A DNA stretch of 64,000 nucleotides from contig CAVRBO010000001.1 in the NCBI GenBank assembly GCA_963719285.1, positions 62,001 to 126,000 of the forward strand, in the 5' to 3' direction. The stretch is from C-114 sp963719285. Lineage in GTDB: Bacteria; Chloroflexota; Limnocylindria; Limnocylindrales; CSP1-4. The notes below the pieces were generated by a model. It did not search any database and had not been told where the DNA came from. It saw only the letters and a program-made list of their open reading frames with translations. Each line of letters opens with the position of its first letter. The first letter of the stretch is position 1. Shown in pieces: positions 34,053 through 42,996 of this stretch. Position numbers and translations under genes: made by a program.

Positions 34053-34610
34053 ATGCGCCGCACCCACAGGCCACGTCGCCGGCCCTTGGCGCCGACTCGC
34101 GCGCCCACAGTGCGCTGGCCGGCGCTCGATCCCGAGATCCACGGCGACCTCAACGATTTCGCCCGTGCCATCGACGACCTGTCGTCCGGCGACCTCGAGC
34201 GCCTGGTCGCGTTCTGGGAGATGGTGGATGCCGGCGCACGCGATGAGGCCCACCAGCACGCCCAGGAGGCGGCCCTGCGCCTGGGGCGCCGGGACGTGAT
34301 CCACGCCCTCCAGGAGGACATCATCGCCTGGGGTGGGCCGAGCCAGGCCGCCCGCGCGGGCGCCATCGAGGCGTGGCTTCCGGTCGCCACGCTCCAGTAC
34401 GGACGACGCCGGGCACTGCCGGCCCTGATCGACACGGCCCTCGCGCTCGCGGTCCAGGACGACCTCGACGACGACGACTTCGAGACCCTCTTCGGGCCGT
34501 GGCGTGACGCGATGGGCGACGACGACGTCGCCGACGAGGCGGATCAGGCCGACGACGCCGACGACCTTCCGCCGGACGCAGCCTCCGACGTTCCTCCGGC
34601 GACGGACTAG
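34053..34610 (+). CDS. Hypothetical protein with basic N-terminus and acidic tail
   Basis: A 185-residue soluble protein. It starts with an Arg-rich 20 residues, has a helical middle (LNDFARAIDDLSSGDLERLVAFWEMVDAGARDEAHQHAQEAALRLGRRDVIHALQEDIIAWGG), and ends in a 45-residue Asp/Glu/Ala tail (DDDVADEADQADDADDLPP). It begins two bases after the synthetase stop, so it is in the same operon. No enzyme motif is seen. The charge split suggests a protein- or nucleic-acid-binding role, but this is speculative. Confidence 0.55.
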   Translation: MRRTHRPRRRPLAPTRAPTVRWPALDPEIHGDLNDFARAIDDLSSGDLERLVAFWEMVDAGARDEAHQHAQEAALRLGRRDVIHALQEDIIAWGGPSQAARAGAIEAWLPVATLQYGRRRALPALIDTALALAVQDDLDDDDFETLFGPWRDAMGDDDVADEADQADDADDLPPDAASDVPPATD

Positions 34611-34629
34611 AGCCGAGGCGTCGGCCGGC

Positions 34630-34857
34630 TCATGTGCCGGGCGTGTCCGGTCGGTGCTTCAGCCTGAGCGCCCGCTCGTGCCTGGCGAGCCCCAGCTCGA
34701 TGTGCGCCGTGGAGCGGCGGACGACCGGACGCTCGGAGATCGCCCGGCCAAGGGAACCTTTCCGGGCGTGGATGTGCATCTCGACCTGCGCGGCCGTCCT
34801 CGTGTCGTGGTGGATCGCCGCCCGGCGGGCGACGGAGATGATCCTGGGCTTGAGCAT
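34630..34857 (-). CDS. Small basic protein downstream of the Tat-exported protein
   Basis: A 75-residue ORF rich in His and Arg (RRAAIHHDTRTAAQVEMHIHARKG, then HERALRLKHRPD). ATG 34857 has AGGGGGA eight bases upstream, and the start lies 13 bases after the stop of the Tat-exported gene, so they are probably co-transcribed. Third positions are nearly all G or C, in line with coding. No homologue comes to mind. Opposing frames are longer but lack a good ribosome site. Confidence 0.5.
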   Translation of the reverse strand: MLKPRIISVARRAAIHHDTRTAAQVEMHIHARKGSLGRAISERPVVRRSTAHIELGLARHERALRLKHRPDTPGT

Positions 34858-34870
34858 GGGTGCGTTCCCC

Positions 34871-35728
34871 CTACCCGATCACGAGGTAACTGAAGTGGAT
34901 CGGGCTGGTGGCCTTCCTGTTCAGGTAGACCCGGAACCTGCCCGTGGACGGGACAGCGGCCGCGATCGCGACGCCCGCCTTGTAGGTCCGAAGGGTGACG
35001 ATGACGTCGCTGGCGCTCGTCATGCCCGGGATCGACACGTCCCGGTAGGTGTGGTTCGTCGAGACCGAGGCGTTGCCGCTTCGCCCGCCGAACCGGACCT
35101 TGCCGACGGTGTAGAGCGCGTATGACCCGGGGTTGCCGAACGTATTGGCGTACACGCCGACCGACTCGCCGATCCCCGACACGCCGAAGTCGCCGGTGCC
35201 GACGACCCCGTTGCCCTGCCACGAATCGCCCCACACGCCCGTCGCGAACGGGGTCTGGTCGCTGAACCCGTACACGCCCGTCTGGTCGGTGTTCGGCGCG
35301 ATGCCGCCCACGTCCCCCTCGGCGCCCGGATCGCCCGCCACGCCGAACACGCCCGAGCGATGGGTCGAGGCGCTCGGGTCGATGCTCGGACCGGACGTGT
35401 CGGTGCTGGCGCCGTGCACGCCGATCCCGTCGAAGCCCTCCCCGTGCACCCCCTGGCCCGTCTCCGCGAACCCGTACAGGCCCGTGCCGTTGGCGGCCTG
35501 GATCGCCGACAGGGCGACCCGGTCCGTCGCGGTCACGTTGACCCGCGTCTCCGTCGCGGCGTCGTTGTCCGCGTTGCCCACGCCCGTGCCGAGCTGGACG
35601 TTCCCGTTCGTGGCGGCACTGACCATGGCCGGGCCCGCGAACGCGGTCGCGACGACGCCGCCGAGCGCTCCCACGCCCGCGGTGATGACCTTCCGACGGG
35701 TCGTCGGCGCCTGATTCTCGATGGCCAT
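34871..35728 (-). CDS. Tat-exported surface protein with Gly-Val repeats
   Basis: A 285-residue protein with a twin-arginine signal (TTRRKVITAGVGALGGVVATAFAGPAMVSA). The mature part has about eight short repeats of the GVxGxG type, such as GLYGFAETGQGVHGEGFDGIGVHG and GVYGFSDQTPFATGVWGDSWQGNGVVG, which suit a stacked beta-helix like phage-fibre or collagen-binding stalks. The C-terminal 80 residues form a separate domain (SVSTNHTYRDVSIPGMTSASDVIVTLRTY ... FRVYLNRKAT). It is likely on the cell surface. GGGAGG precedes the ATG. Similar proteins are multicopy in some Chloroflexota. Confidence 0.65.
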   Translation of the reverse strand: MAIENQAPTTRRKVITAGVGALGGVVATAFAGPAMVSAATNGNVQLGTGVGNADNDAATETRVNVTATDRVALSAIQAANGTGLYGFAETGQGVHGEGFDGIGVHGASTDTSGPSIDPSASTHRSGVFGVAGDPGAEGDVGGIAPNTDQTGVYGFSDQTPFATGVWGDSWQGNGVVGTGDFGVSGIGESVGVYANTFGNPGSYALYTVGKVRFGGRSGNASVSTNHTYRDVSIPGMTSASDVIVTLRTYKAGVAIAAAVPSTGRFRVYLNRKATSPIHFSYLVIG

Positions 35729-35897
35729 CGAGACCTCCCTCTCTCACAAGTCGACCCCGCGCCCCGCCGGTGGCCCGAATCGGTCGGAAGAACGGGCGGA
35801 CGTGGGGCGATTGTGTCAGGTGCGGTGCGGTCCGGTGGGGCCGGGATGCCGCCAGGCGCGACATCGTGGGAGCCGCCGGCGCACCGCCCCGCCCGGT

Positions 35898-38840
35898 TCA
35901 GCGCTCGCGGCTCCGGCGCTTCGCCTCGCGCAACCGGGCCATCGTGTCGTCGGTCGCGCCGGCCGCCCGTTCCGGCGCCTTCACCGGAGCGTCCGGCTGG
36001 GTCGCCGGAGGCGCGACGACCGGGGCCGCCGGCACGGCCGTGGTCTGGGTCGGGCCGGGCACGGTCCCGGTGGGCATGGGCGCGGACGGGGCCGCCCTGT
36101 CGCCTCCGGGCGGCTGGCGCAGCGCTGCGCGCATGCCGGTCGCACGCTCCCGGGCCGCGATGAGGACCTCCACGTCGGCCGTCCGCGGGGCCGCCCGCCG
36201 GCGTCGGGTCGGGAGGGCGCGGACCCACGCCCGGGCTCCGGCGAGCTCGCGCCGCCCGACGGACACGCGCCGGAGTGCGATGTCGAGCGGCCACAGGAGC
36301 ATGGCCAGGACCAGGAGGGCCGGCCACAGGTCGGTGAAGGTGGAGGTCGTCGCCAGGTCGTGCTTCCACACGGCGACGGGGTCGTCGGCGACCCGGCCGC
36401 CGGTCGCGGACCGGATGGCCGCGAGCAGCGGCTCGTTGGGTCCCAGCGACCGGTACTCGGCGGCCGTCGGCGCGACGAGCCCCACGGTCCGACCCAGCGG
36501 CGACGCCCCTGGCTTGGTCTGGTTGAGCCGGATCGCGTAGGCGCCCGGGTCGATCTCGCCGAGTGTCGCCTCGTACACGCCGGGTGCGACCTGGGGCAGC
36601 GTCGCCTGGACGGGCGTCAGGCTCGGCCCGACGATCGTCGCCGTCGTGGAGTAGAAGTCGCGCGGCGAGCCGTCGGCGCCCACGCTCTCGACGTGGAGCG
36701 TCGTCTTGCCGCCGTGCGTGTCGAAGCGCGCCTCGATGCCGCCGGTCTCCTCGCCCGGGAACGTCCACGACACGAGCTGGCTGAAGAACCGGGAGAAGCC
36801 GCTCCAGCCGATCCAGTCCTTCGCCCAGTGCCCGGTCGTGTCCGACGTCCAGGCCACCGACCGGCCAAGGCCGTACTGCCACGTGGCGAGGAGCGGGTCG
36901 TCGCGGGCCGTGACGAGGACGGTCTGAGCCGCCGACTTGGCGGTGGTCCCGTTGTAACCCAGGAGTGACGGGAAGCCGGAGGTGATTCCGCGCAGGATCG
37001 GCGAGTCGCTGGTCTGGATCGGGTGGAACGACTCCTCGACGATCTGCTGGCCGGAGACCTGCTGGGTCTCCTTGAGGAAGATGTCGGGGATCGACGCCGG
37101 GTTGGGCGCCGGGTAGTAGCGGCCGCCGCCTTGCTGGGCCAGCTGGGCCAGGACAGGTGCCGAGCCGCCGCCCGCACCGATCGTCGAGAGGGTGATCCCA
37201 TCGGCCTTCATCCGGGCGATGATCTGGTCGTAGGCGCCGTTCGTGCTCCAGCCATCCGTGAACAGGATGATGTGGCGGCGGGCCGCCGTCGTCCCCTCGA
37301 GCGACTTCACCGCTTCGTCGAGGCCCGCGAAGATGTTCGTCTGGCCGCCGGGCTGGATGCCCGCGATCTGGCTCGCGATGTCGCCCTCGGTGCCCAGCGG
37401 CGCCGTGTGGATCGCCCAGTGGGCCGCCTCGTTGAACCCGACGACGCCCAGCTGGTCGCGCGGCGACATGGCCGACACCGCCCGCAGGATCGCCTCCTTG
37501 CCGATGTCGACCTTCTTCACCCCCGCGATCTGGGGTCCGCCCATCCCCCCGGCGAACGAGTTGCAGTGGCAGGCGTCCATGGAGCCCGACTGGTCGATGA
37601 CGACCACGAGCGCGATGTCGGGCTCCTTCTGCCGGTCTCGGACGCCCATGTCGACCGGGAGCGATTCCTCGAGCGGGGTCTTCGCGTAGCCACCCGCCCC
37701 GTAGCTGTCCGGCCCGCCGACCATGACCAGCCCGCGGCCGATGTCGCGGACGAACGTCTGGAGGGCGAGCATCTGGGTCGTCGTGAGTCGGCTGCGGGGG
37801 ACGTCGACCAGCACGACCGAGTCGTAGTTCGCCAGGCCGGCGAGGTCGGCCGGCATCGCCTCCGGGACGACCGTGTCCACCTGCTGGCGCTCGGTCCGCA
37901 GGGCATCCACGAGCTGGCTGCCGATGGCCGGATCGCCGGCCACGACGAGGATCCTCGGCTCGCCCTTGACGATGGTGTCCGAGTCGGCCCGGTTGTTCTG
38001 GCTGAACGTGTCCTGCCCGGCGTCGACGACGACCCGGAAGATGTGGAACCCGGCCTCCTTGGCCTTGACCAGGAACGTCACTGTCGTCTGGCCGGCCGCC
38101 AGGTTCACCTGCTGCGTGGCGACGAGCCCGCCGTCCGCGAACAGCCGGACCGTCGCGAGCTGGGCCACCGTCGAGGTGATGACGGCTTTCGCCTCGATGT
38201 CCTCGCCGAGATGGGCGGTCGTCGGCGTCGTCACGCGCTCGACGAGGACCTCGGCCGCCCCGCCGAGCCCCACGACATGGGTCTGGACCTGGATCTGCTG
38301 GGCGGCGGCAAGGGCGGCCTCGGCCTGCCCCGCGCCCGTGGTGTCGTTGCCGTCCGTCAGGAGGACGATCCGCTTCTGAGCGTCGTCGGGGAAGAGCGCA
38401 GCGGCCAGGCGCATCGCGCCGCCGATGTCCGTGGCGCCCTGGATCGGCACCGACGAGATCGCATCCAGGTCGCGGACCTCCGCCGGCAGGCGCTCGACGA
38501 GGGCGTCCTTGCCGAACGCGACGATGCCGGCCAGGTCATCGCGCGGCATCGCCGCCAGCGATTCGCGGACGTAGTCGAGCGCCTGGGTCCGCCCGGCCTG
38601 ACCGACCGAGTCGGACAGGTCGACGACGAAGACCGTCGCGAGCCGGTCGACCGGCAGCACGAGCTGGAACCCGGCCAGGGCGAACGTCAGGGCCGCGAGC
38701 AGGGCCCCGCGCACGACGAGCGAGGCGCGTCGCCGGAAGGTGCCCATCCTCCTGCGCGAGCCGATGTGGAGGACGAGCGTCAGGGCGAGCGTGACCGGGA
38801 GCAGCAGGAGGATGAGCGGATCGGTGAAGGCGATACCCAT
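35898..38840 (-). CDS. Membrane protein with two VWA domains and GATase-like domain
   Basis: A 980-residue protein and the last gene of the eight-gene operon. Two N-terminal helices (residues 8-25, 45-62) precede a first VWA domain with MIDAS DLSDS, then a Rossmann/glutamine-amidotransferase-like region (ILVVAGDPAIGSQLVDAL ... MVGGPDSYGAGGY), a second VWA domain with MIDAS DQSGS and LFTDGWS, a further GATase-like and beta section, a late helix (LWPALLVLAMLLWPLDIALR) and a Pro/Ala tail. Such proteins partner with DUF58 and MoxR in chaperone-like complexes that act on metal-bound or membrane targets. HCNSF near the second MIDAS is unusual. Confidence 0.82.
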   Translation of the reverse strand: MGIAFTDPLILLLLPVTLALTLVLHIGSRRRMGTFRRRASLVVRGALLAALTFALAGFQLVLPVDRLATVFVVDLSDSVGQAGRTQALDYVRESLAAMPRDDLAGIVAFGKDALVERLPAEVRDLDAISSVPIQGATDIGGAMRLAAALFPDDAQKRIVLLTDGNDTTGAGQAEAALAAAQQIQVQTHVVGLGGAAEVLVERVTTPTTAHLGEDIEAKAVITSTVAQLATVRLFADGGLVATQQVNLAAGQTTVTFLVKAKEAGFHIFRVVVDAGQDTFSQNNRADSDTIVKGEPRILVVAGDPAIGSQLVDALRTERQQVDTVVPEAMPADLAGLANYDSVVLVDVPRSRLTTTQMLALQTFVRDIGRGLVMVGGPDSYGAGGYAKTPLEESLPVDMGVRDRQKEPDIALVVVIDQSGSMDACHCNSFAGGMGGPQIAGVKKVDIGKEAILRAVSAMSPRDQLGVVGFNEAAHWAIHTAPLGTEGDIASQIAGIQPGGQTNIFAGLDEAVKSLEGTTAARRHIILFTDGWSTNGAYDQIIARMKADGITLSTIGAGGGSAPVLAQLAQQGGGRYYPAPNPASIPDIFLKETQQVSGQQIVEESFHPIQTSDSPILRGITSGFPSLLGYNGTTAKSAAQTVLVTARDDPLLATWQYGLGRSVAWTSDTTGHWAKDWIGWSGFSRFFSQLVSWTFPGEETGGIEARFDTHGGKTTLHVESVGADGSPRDFYSTTATIVGPSLTPVQATLPQVAPGVYEATLGEIDPGAYAIRLNQTKPGASPLGRTVGLVAPTAAEYRSLGPNEPLLAAIRSATGGRVADDPVAVWKHDLATTSTFTDLWPALLVLAMLLWPLDIALRRVSVGRRELAGARAWVRALPTRRRRAAPRTADVEVLIAARERATGMRAALRQPPGGDRAAPSAPMPTGTVPGPTQTTAVPAAPVVAPPATQPDAPVKAPERAAGATDDTMARLREAKRRSRER

Positions 38841-38843
38841 CGC

Positions 38844-40985
38844 TCAGCGGTCCGGCCGCGACGGCTTGCGCGCGCCCGGGCGAGCGGCCGTGGCGCCGTC
38901 GCCGCGCCCGAGCCGGGCCAGCAGCGCGCGCCGGCCTCGGGTCAGGCTGTCGCGCTCGTAGACCGCCCACTCGATGCACAGGAGCGCCAGCACCACGATG
39001 AGGAGCGGCGCCCACAGCTCGTCGCGCGCGGCCGGGCGGGCAGCCACGGCGTCGGTGGCACCGGTCCCGGGCACCCCGCTCGCGCCCGGAGCGCCACCCA
39101 CCGTCCCCAGGGCCTCGAGGCCCGCCCCGGATCCGGGCGTGATCGTCGACTCGTCGACGTCGAAGAGGTCGACGGCGAACCGGACCACCGCGCCGGCCTC
39201 GGCCTGCGGCGACCCCCCGGGCGACGCGCTCGCCCCGGCCGGGGCCGATCCGCTCGGTGCGGGCGTGGTGGCGGCGCTGGCCGCGGCGCCGGCCGAGCCG
39301 CTCGGGCCGGGCGACGCGGCCGCCGTCCCGATGCCGGTCACCGTGTAGACCCCGAGCTGCTGGGTCGAGGCGTAGGTGACGGTCTGCGCGTCTGCGGTGC
39401 CGGCAGTGAGGTCGAGGGAGGAGCCATCCGGGCCGACCACGTGGACGCCGGTCGCCCCCGACGGGATCGCCAGCTCCACGGCCGTGCCGGGGACGACCGC
39501 CCCGGCCGGTCCGGCGCCGCCGCCCATCAGCTCGCCCGCGAGGTTCGAGAGGAGGATCGGGAACGCCACCTGGAGGGGCAGGTCGGAGTGACGCGGGTCG
39601 AAGGCGAGGACGGCCGTCGGGAGGCCGGCGCGGTCCCCGCTGTACAGGAGCGGAGCCTTGGCCGGACCCGGGATCACCGTCCGGGCCCAGTCGGGCAGGG
39701 TCATCTCGGCGGCATCCGCGATATGGACCGTCGAGAGGTCGACGAAGTGCAGGATCGGCTCATCCGGATCGAGCGTGCCGATGCCGGGGCGGCTGAGCGT
39801 GCCGGTCACCGCCCCGAGCGGCGACGTCTTCGGTGGCGCGATCGCCAGGATCGGGCGCGCCGGCAGCGGATCGGGGAGGGCGCCCTCGAAGATGATCAGG
39901 TCGAACTTCTCGGGATGGGTGTCCGGCCCGAACTGGTCGAGCGTGACGCCGTACAGCTCCGTGCCGGGCAGGTGAGTCAGTGCGGACTCCAGGTACGGGT
40001 CGCCGGCGCCGACGAGGAGGATCCGCCGAAGCCGGTCCGATGGCACGACCGCCCATGCCCGATCGTCGGTGGCGAGCTGGTCGGCCGGATCGCCGTTCTC
40101 GTCGGTCAGGCGGACCTCGACCACGCCGATGTCGCGGGGCAGGTCGTCGATGCTCACGTCGGCGCGGGCGACCGGATCGAGGTACACGTCGCGTGCCTCG
40201 AGGAGCCGGCCATCGCCGTACAGCTCGAGGCGTCGCTCGGCCCGCTCGACGTCCAGGTTGGCGACGCTCACGAACACCGACCGGGTCACCGCCGAGGGCG
40301 CGGTCCGCACGGCGAGCGCCACGATCGCCTGGTTGTGGCGCTGGCGGCCGACCGTGATCGTCCGGACCGGGGCGTCGACCCGGACCGTCGGTAGCGGCGT
40401 GATCGCGCCGTCGGTCACGACCAGGACCTCGGCGTCCCCGGCTCGTGCCGCCAGCGCGGAGGCGAGACGGAGCGCGTCGGCCATGTCTCCCGGGGCGGCC
40501 TCCGGGGCGATGCCCTCGATCGCCGACCGGACGTGGCCGAGATCGCTCGTGGCGTTGGCGACGACCCGCGCCGTCCGCCCGGCCGCGATGACGCTGACGT
40601 GCCCGCCGGCCGGCAGGTCCCGGAGCGCCTCGATCGCCCGAGCCCGCGCTTCGGTCATGCGGCTCGGCGCGACGTCGCTGGCGGCCATGCTCGCGGAGGC
40701 GTCCATGACGATGACGAGGTCGCGCGCGAAGCCGGCCGGGCGCTCCAGGAAGGGCCGTGCGGCGAGGAGGGCGAGGATCAGCACGAGCAGGAGCTGGAGG
40801 AGCAGGAGCAGGCTTCGGCGGAGGCGCTGCCAGGGCGCGTTCGCCTCCACGTCCGTGAGCAGCCGCTGCCACAGGAGCGTGGATGGCACGACCCGCTCGT
40901 CCCGCCGGAGCTTGAGCAGGTAGAACGCGACGACCAGCGGCACGAACGCGAGGCCGGCCAGGGCGAGCGGGGCGAGGAACGGCAT
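38844..40985 (-). CDS. BatA-type membrane protein with VWA domain
   Basis: A 713-residue protein. The first 75 residues are the BatA membrane hairpin (FLAPLALAGLAFVPLVVAFYLLKLRRDE, then LLLLLQLLLVLILALLAARPFL). A VWA domain follows with MIDAS DASASM and VVTDGAITPL. A Rossmann-like middle (RRILLVGAGDPYLESALTHLPG) resembles the next gene's GATase-like part. A Pro/Ala/Ser-rich low-complexity stretch (about 570-625) leads to a C-terminal helix (LWAPLLIVVLALLCIEWAVYE). It abuts the neighbours by three bases on each side. It probably assembles with the MoxR ATPase and DUF58 protein. Confidence 0.82.
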   Translation of the reverse strand: MPFLAPLALAGLAFVPLVVAFYLLKLRRDERVVPSTLLWQRLLTDVEANAPWQRLRRSLLLLLQLLLVLILALLAARPFLERPAGFARDLVIVMDASASMAASDVAPSRMTEARARAIEALRDLPAGGHVSVIAAGRTARVVANATSDLGHVRSAIEGIAPEAAPGDMADALRLASALAARAGDAEVLVVTDGAITPLPTVRVDAPVRTITVGRQRHNQAIVALAVRTAPSAVTRSVFVSVANLDVERAERRLELYGDGRLLEARDVYLDPVARADVSIDDLPRDIGVVEVRLTDENGDPADQLATDDRAWAVVPSDRLRRILLVGAGDPYLESALTHLPGTELYGVTLDQFGPDTHPEKFDLIIFEGALPDPLPARPILAIAPPKTSPLGAVTGTLSRPGIGTLDPDEPILHFVDLSTVHIADAAEMTLPDWARTVIPGPAKAPLLYSGDRAGLPTAVLAFDPRHSDLPLQVAFPILLSNLAGELMGGGAGPAGAVVPGTAVELAIPSGATGVHVVGPDGSSLDLTAGTADAQTVTYASTQQLGVYTVTGIGTAAASPGPSGSAGAAASAATTPAPSGSAPAGASASPGGSPQAEAGAVVRFAVDLFDVDESTITPGSGAGLEALGTVGGAPGASGVPGTGATDAVAARPAARDELWAPLLIVVLALLCIEWAVYERDSLTRGRRALLARLGRGDGATAARPGARKPSRPDR

Positions 40986-40988
40986 CCT

Positions 40989-41936
40989 TCAGCCCACCAC
41001 GCGCCGTCGGCGCAGCTCGGCGAAGATCACGTCCGCGAGCGGCACGTCCGATGTGAGCGGCACGTACGCGGCGGCGCGCCGAGCGGCCAGATCGGCGAGG
41101 CCGGCCCGCCACGCGGCCAGGCGCCCCCGATATGCGTCGATCGTGGCCAGGTCGAGCGTCACATCCACCTGCTCCCCGCTCTCGGCATCGACCAGCCGCA
41201 GGTCGCCCTCGATCGGCGGGTCGAGCTCGTCCGGACTCAGGATGTGCAGGATCACGAGCTCGGAGCCGGTCGCCGCCAGATCGCGGATGACGGTCTCGGC
41301 CCCCGGGTCGAGCAGGTCGCTGAGGAGCACGATCAGGCCCCGGCCACGGAGCTGCGCGGCGGCGTGGCGCGCCGCCGCCACGAGGTCCGTCGGCCCCTCC
41401 GCGACCGGGATCCCGCTCAGCGCGGTGAGCAGCCGGAAGACGCGTCCGGAGCCGCGCAGCGCGACCTGTCGTCGGGCGGCCCGTCCGCCCAGCGCCGAGA
41501 CCGAGATCTTGTCCTCGGACGCGAGCCCGACGTAACCCAGCGCGGCCGCCGCGCGCTTGGCGAATCGCAGCTTCTCGGGCCGGCCGCCGGCCATCGAGGC
41601 GCTGGCATCCACCAGGAGCGTGACGGTCAGGTCCTCCTCCTCGACGAAGAGCTTCACGAGGAGCCGCTCGAGCCGGGCGTACACGTTCCAATCCAGCTGG
41701 CGCAGGTCGTCGCCGAGCGTGTAGTCGCGATAGTCGGCGAACTCGACCGACTGGCCGCGCTTGACGCTCCTTCGACCGCCCTTCAGGCCGCCCCGGACGG
41801 GGGCCCTGACGAGCAGGAGCAGGCGCTCGAGCTGGCGCAGGAACGCCTCGTCGAAGACCGTCGGATCGAGCTCGGCCGGCAGGAAGACCCGCCGCGTCGG
41901 GCGCTCGGCGACCAGGGCCGGCCGGTCGTCGCTCAT
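40989..41936 (-). CDS. DUF58 domain protein
   Basis: A 315-residue cytosolic protein of the DUF58 family, which is a degenerate VWA domain found next to MoxR ATPases. The signature is GQSVEFADYRDYTLGDDLRQLDWNVYARLERLLVKLFVEEEDLTVTLLVDASASM, including a MIDAS-like DASAS. ATG 41936 is used because the frame upstream overlaps the moxR gene. Only 19 bases separate it from moxR. The family is thought to be an adaptor or substrate of the AAA+ ring. Confidence 0.87.
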   Translation of the reverse strand: MSDDRPALVAERPTRRVFLPAELDPTVFDEAFLRQLERLLLLVRAPVRGGLKGGRRSVKRGQSVEFADYRDYTLGDDLRQLDWNVYARLERLLVKLFVEEEDLTVTLLVDASASMAGGRPEKLRFAKRAAAALGYVGLASEDKISVSALGGRAARRQVALRGSGRVFRLLTALSGIPVAEGPTDLVAAARHAAAQLRGRGLIVLLSDLLDPGAETVIRDLAATGSELVILHILSPDELDPPIEGDLRLVDAESGEQVDVTLDLATIDAYRGRLAAWRAGLADLAARRAAAYVPLTSDVPLADVIFAELRRRRVVG

Positions 41937-41955
41937 GGGCTGGGCGCCGGCCCGG

Positions 41956-42984
41956 CTACTCGACGGTCGCCGGCTGGACCGCGTCGAGGATCGTGCGGAC
42001 GACCGCCTCGGGCGTGATCCCCTCCGCCTCACCCTCGAAATTGAGGATGAGCCGGTGGCGGAGCGCGGGCAGGGCGGCCTCGCGGATATCGTCGACCGAC
42101 ACGTTCGAGCGGCCGTCGAGCAGGGCGAAGATCTTGCCGGCCGTCACGAGCGCCTGGGCGCCGCGGGGCGAGCCGCCGTAGCGGACGTACTCGCGAACGA
42201 GTTGGGGCGCGCGCGGCTGGTCCGGGTGGGTCGCCGCCAGGACGCTCACGGCGAACGCCGTCACATGAGGGGCGATCGGCACGCTCCGGGCGAGCCGCTG
42301 CATCTCGACGATCTCGGCCGCCGTGGTCACCTGGCGCGCCGTCTGCGTCTCGGCGCCGGTCGTCCGGTCCACGATCGAGATCAGGTCGGTCTCCGACGGA
42401 AAGGGCACGAGCACCTTGAAGATGAACCGGTCGAGCTGGGCCTCCGGCAGGGGGTAGGTCCCTTCCATCTCGAGCGGGTTCTGGGTCGCGAGCACGAAGA
42501 ACGGGGCGTCGAGTGGGTAGCGCTGGCGCGCGACCGTCACCTGGTGTTCCTGCATCGCCTCGAGCAGGCTCGACTGGGTCTTCGGAGTGGCCCGGTTGAT
42601 CTCGTCGGCGAGGACGAGGTTCGCGAAGACCGGTCCCGGCTGGAAGCGGAACTGGCGCGAGCCGCCCTCCTCGATGAGGATGTTCGTTCCGGTGATGTCG
42701 GCGGGCATGAGGTCCGGGGTGAACTGGATCCGGTTGAACGTGCAGTCGATCACGTCGGCGATGGTCCGAACGAGCATCGTCTTGCCGAGGCCGGGCACGC
42801 CCTCGAGCAGCGCGTGGCCGTTCGCGAGCAGGCAGGTGAGGGTCTGGCGAACGAGGTCGCGCTGGCCGACGATGACCCGGCCGACCTCGGCCTCGATCGC
42901 GGAGGCCTTCTCCGCGAACGCGTCCGCCGTGAGGGTCGGGGAGGCGGATGAGGCGGATGAGGCGGCGGTTTCGCTCGTGGTCAT
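41956..42984 (-). CDS. MoxR-family AAA+ ATPase
   Basis: A 342-residue AAA+ ATPase that works as a chaperone for VWA-domain partners. Walker A is GVPGLGKTML, Walker B is LADEINRA, sensor 1 is FFVLATQNPLEMEGTYPLPEAQLDRF, followed by the typical MoxR lid domain (RYGGSPRGAQALVTAGKIFALLDGRSNVSVDDIREAALPALRHRL). The order moxR-DUF58-VWA-VWA is the classical cluster. GAGGA lies six bases before ATG 42984. It directly follows the coiled-coil membrane protein gene. Confidence 0.93.
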   Translation of the reverse strand: MTTSETAASSASSASPTLTADAFAEKASAIEAEVGRVIVGQRDLVRQTLTCLLANGHALLEGVPGLGKTMLVRTIADVIDCTFNRIQFTPDLMPADITGTNILIEEGGSRQFRFQPGPVFANLVLADEINRATPKTQSSLLEAMQEHQVTVARQRYPLDAPFFVLATQNPLEMEGTYPLPEAQLDRFIFKVLVPFPSETDLISIVDRTTGAETQTARQVTTAAEIVEMQRLARSVPIAPHVTAFAVSVLAATHPDQPRAPQLVREYVRYGGSPRGAQALVTAGKIFALLDGRSNVSVDDIREAALPALRHRLILNFEGEAEGITPEAVVRTILDAVQPATVE

Positions 42985-42996
42985 CGGAGGTCCTCG

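Noticed and set aside
37023..40394. 1123-residue plus-strand frame opposite the VWA genes
   Set aside because: It is antisense to two well-supported genes and is almost all Arg, Asp, Gly and His.
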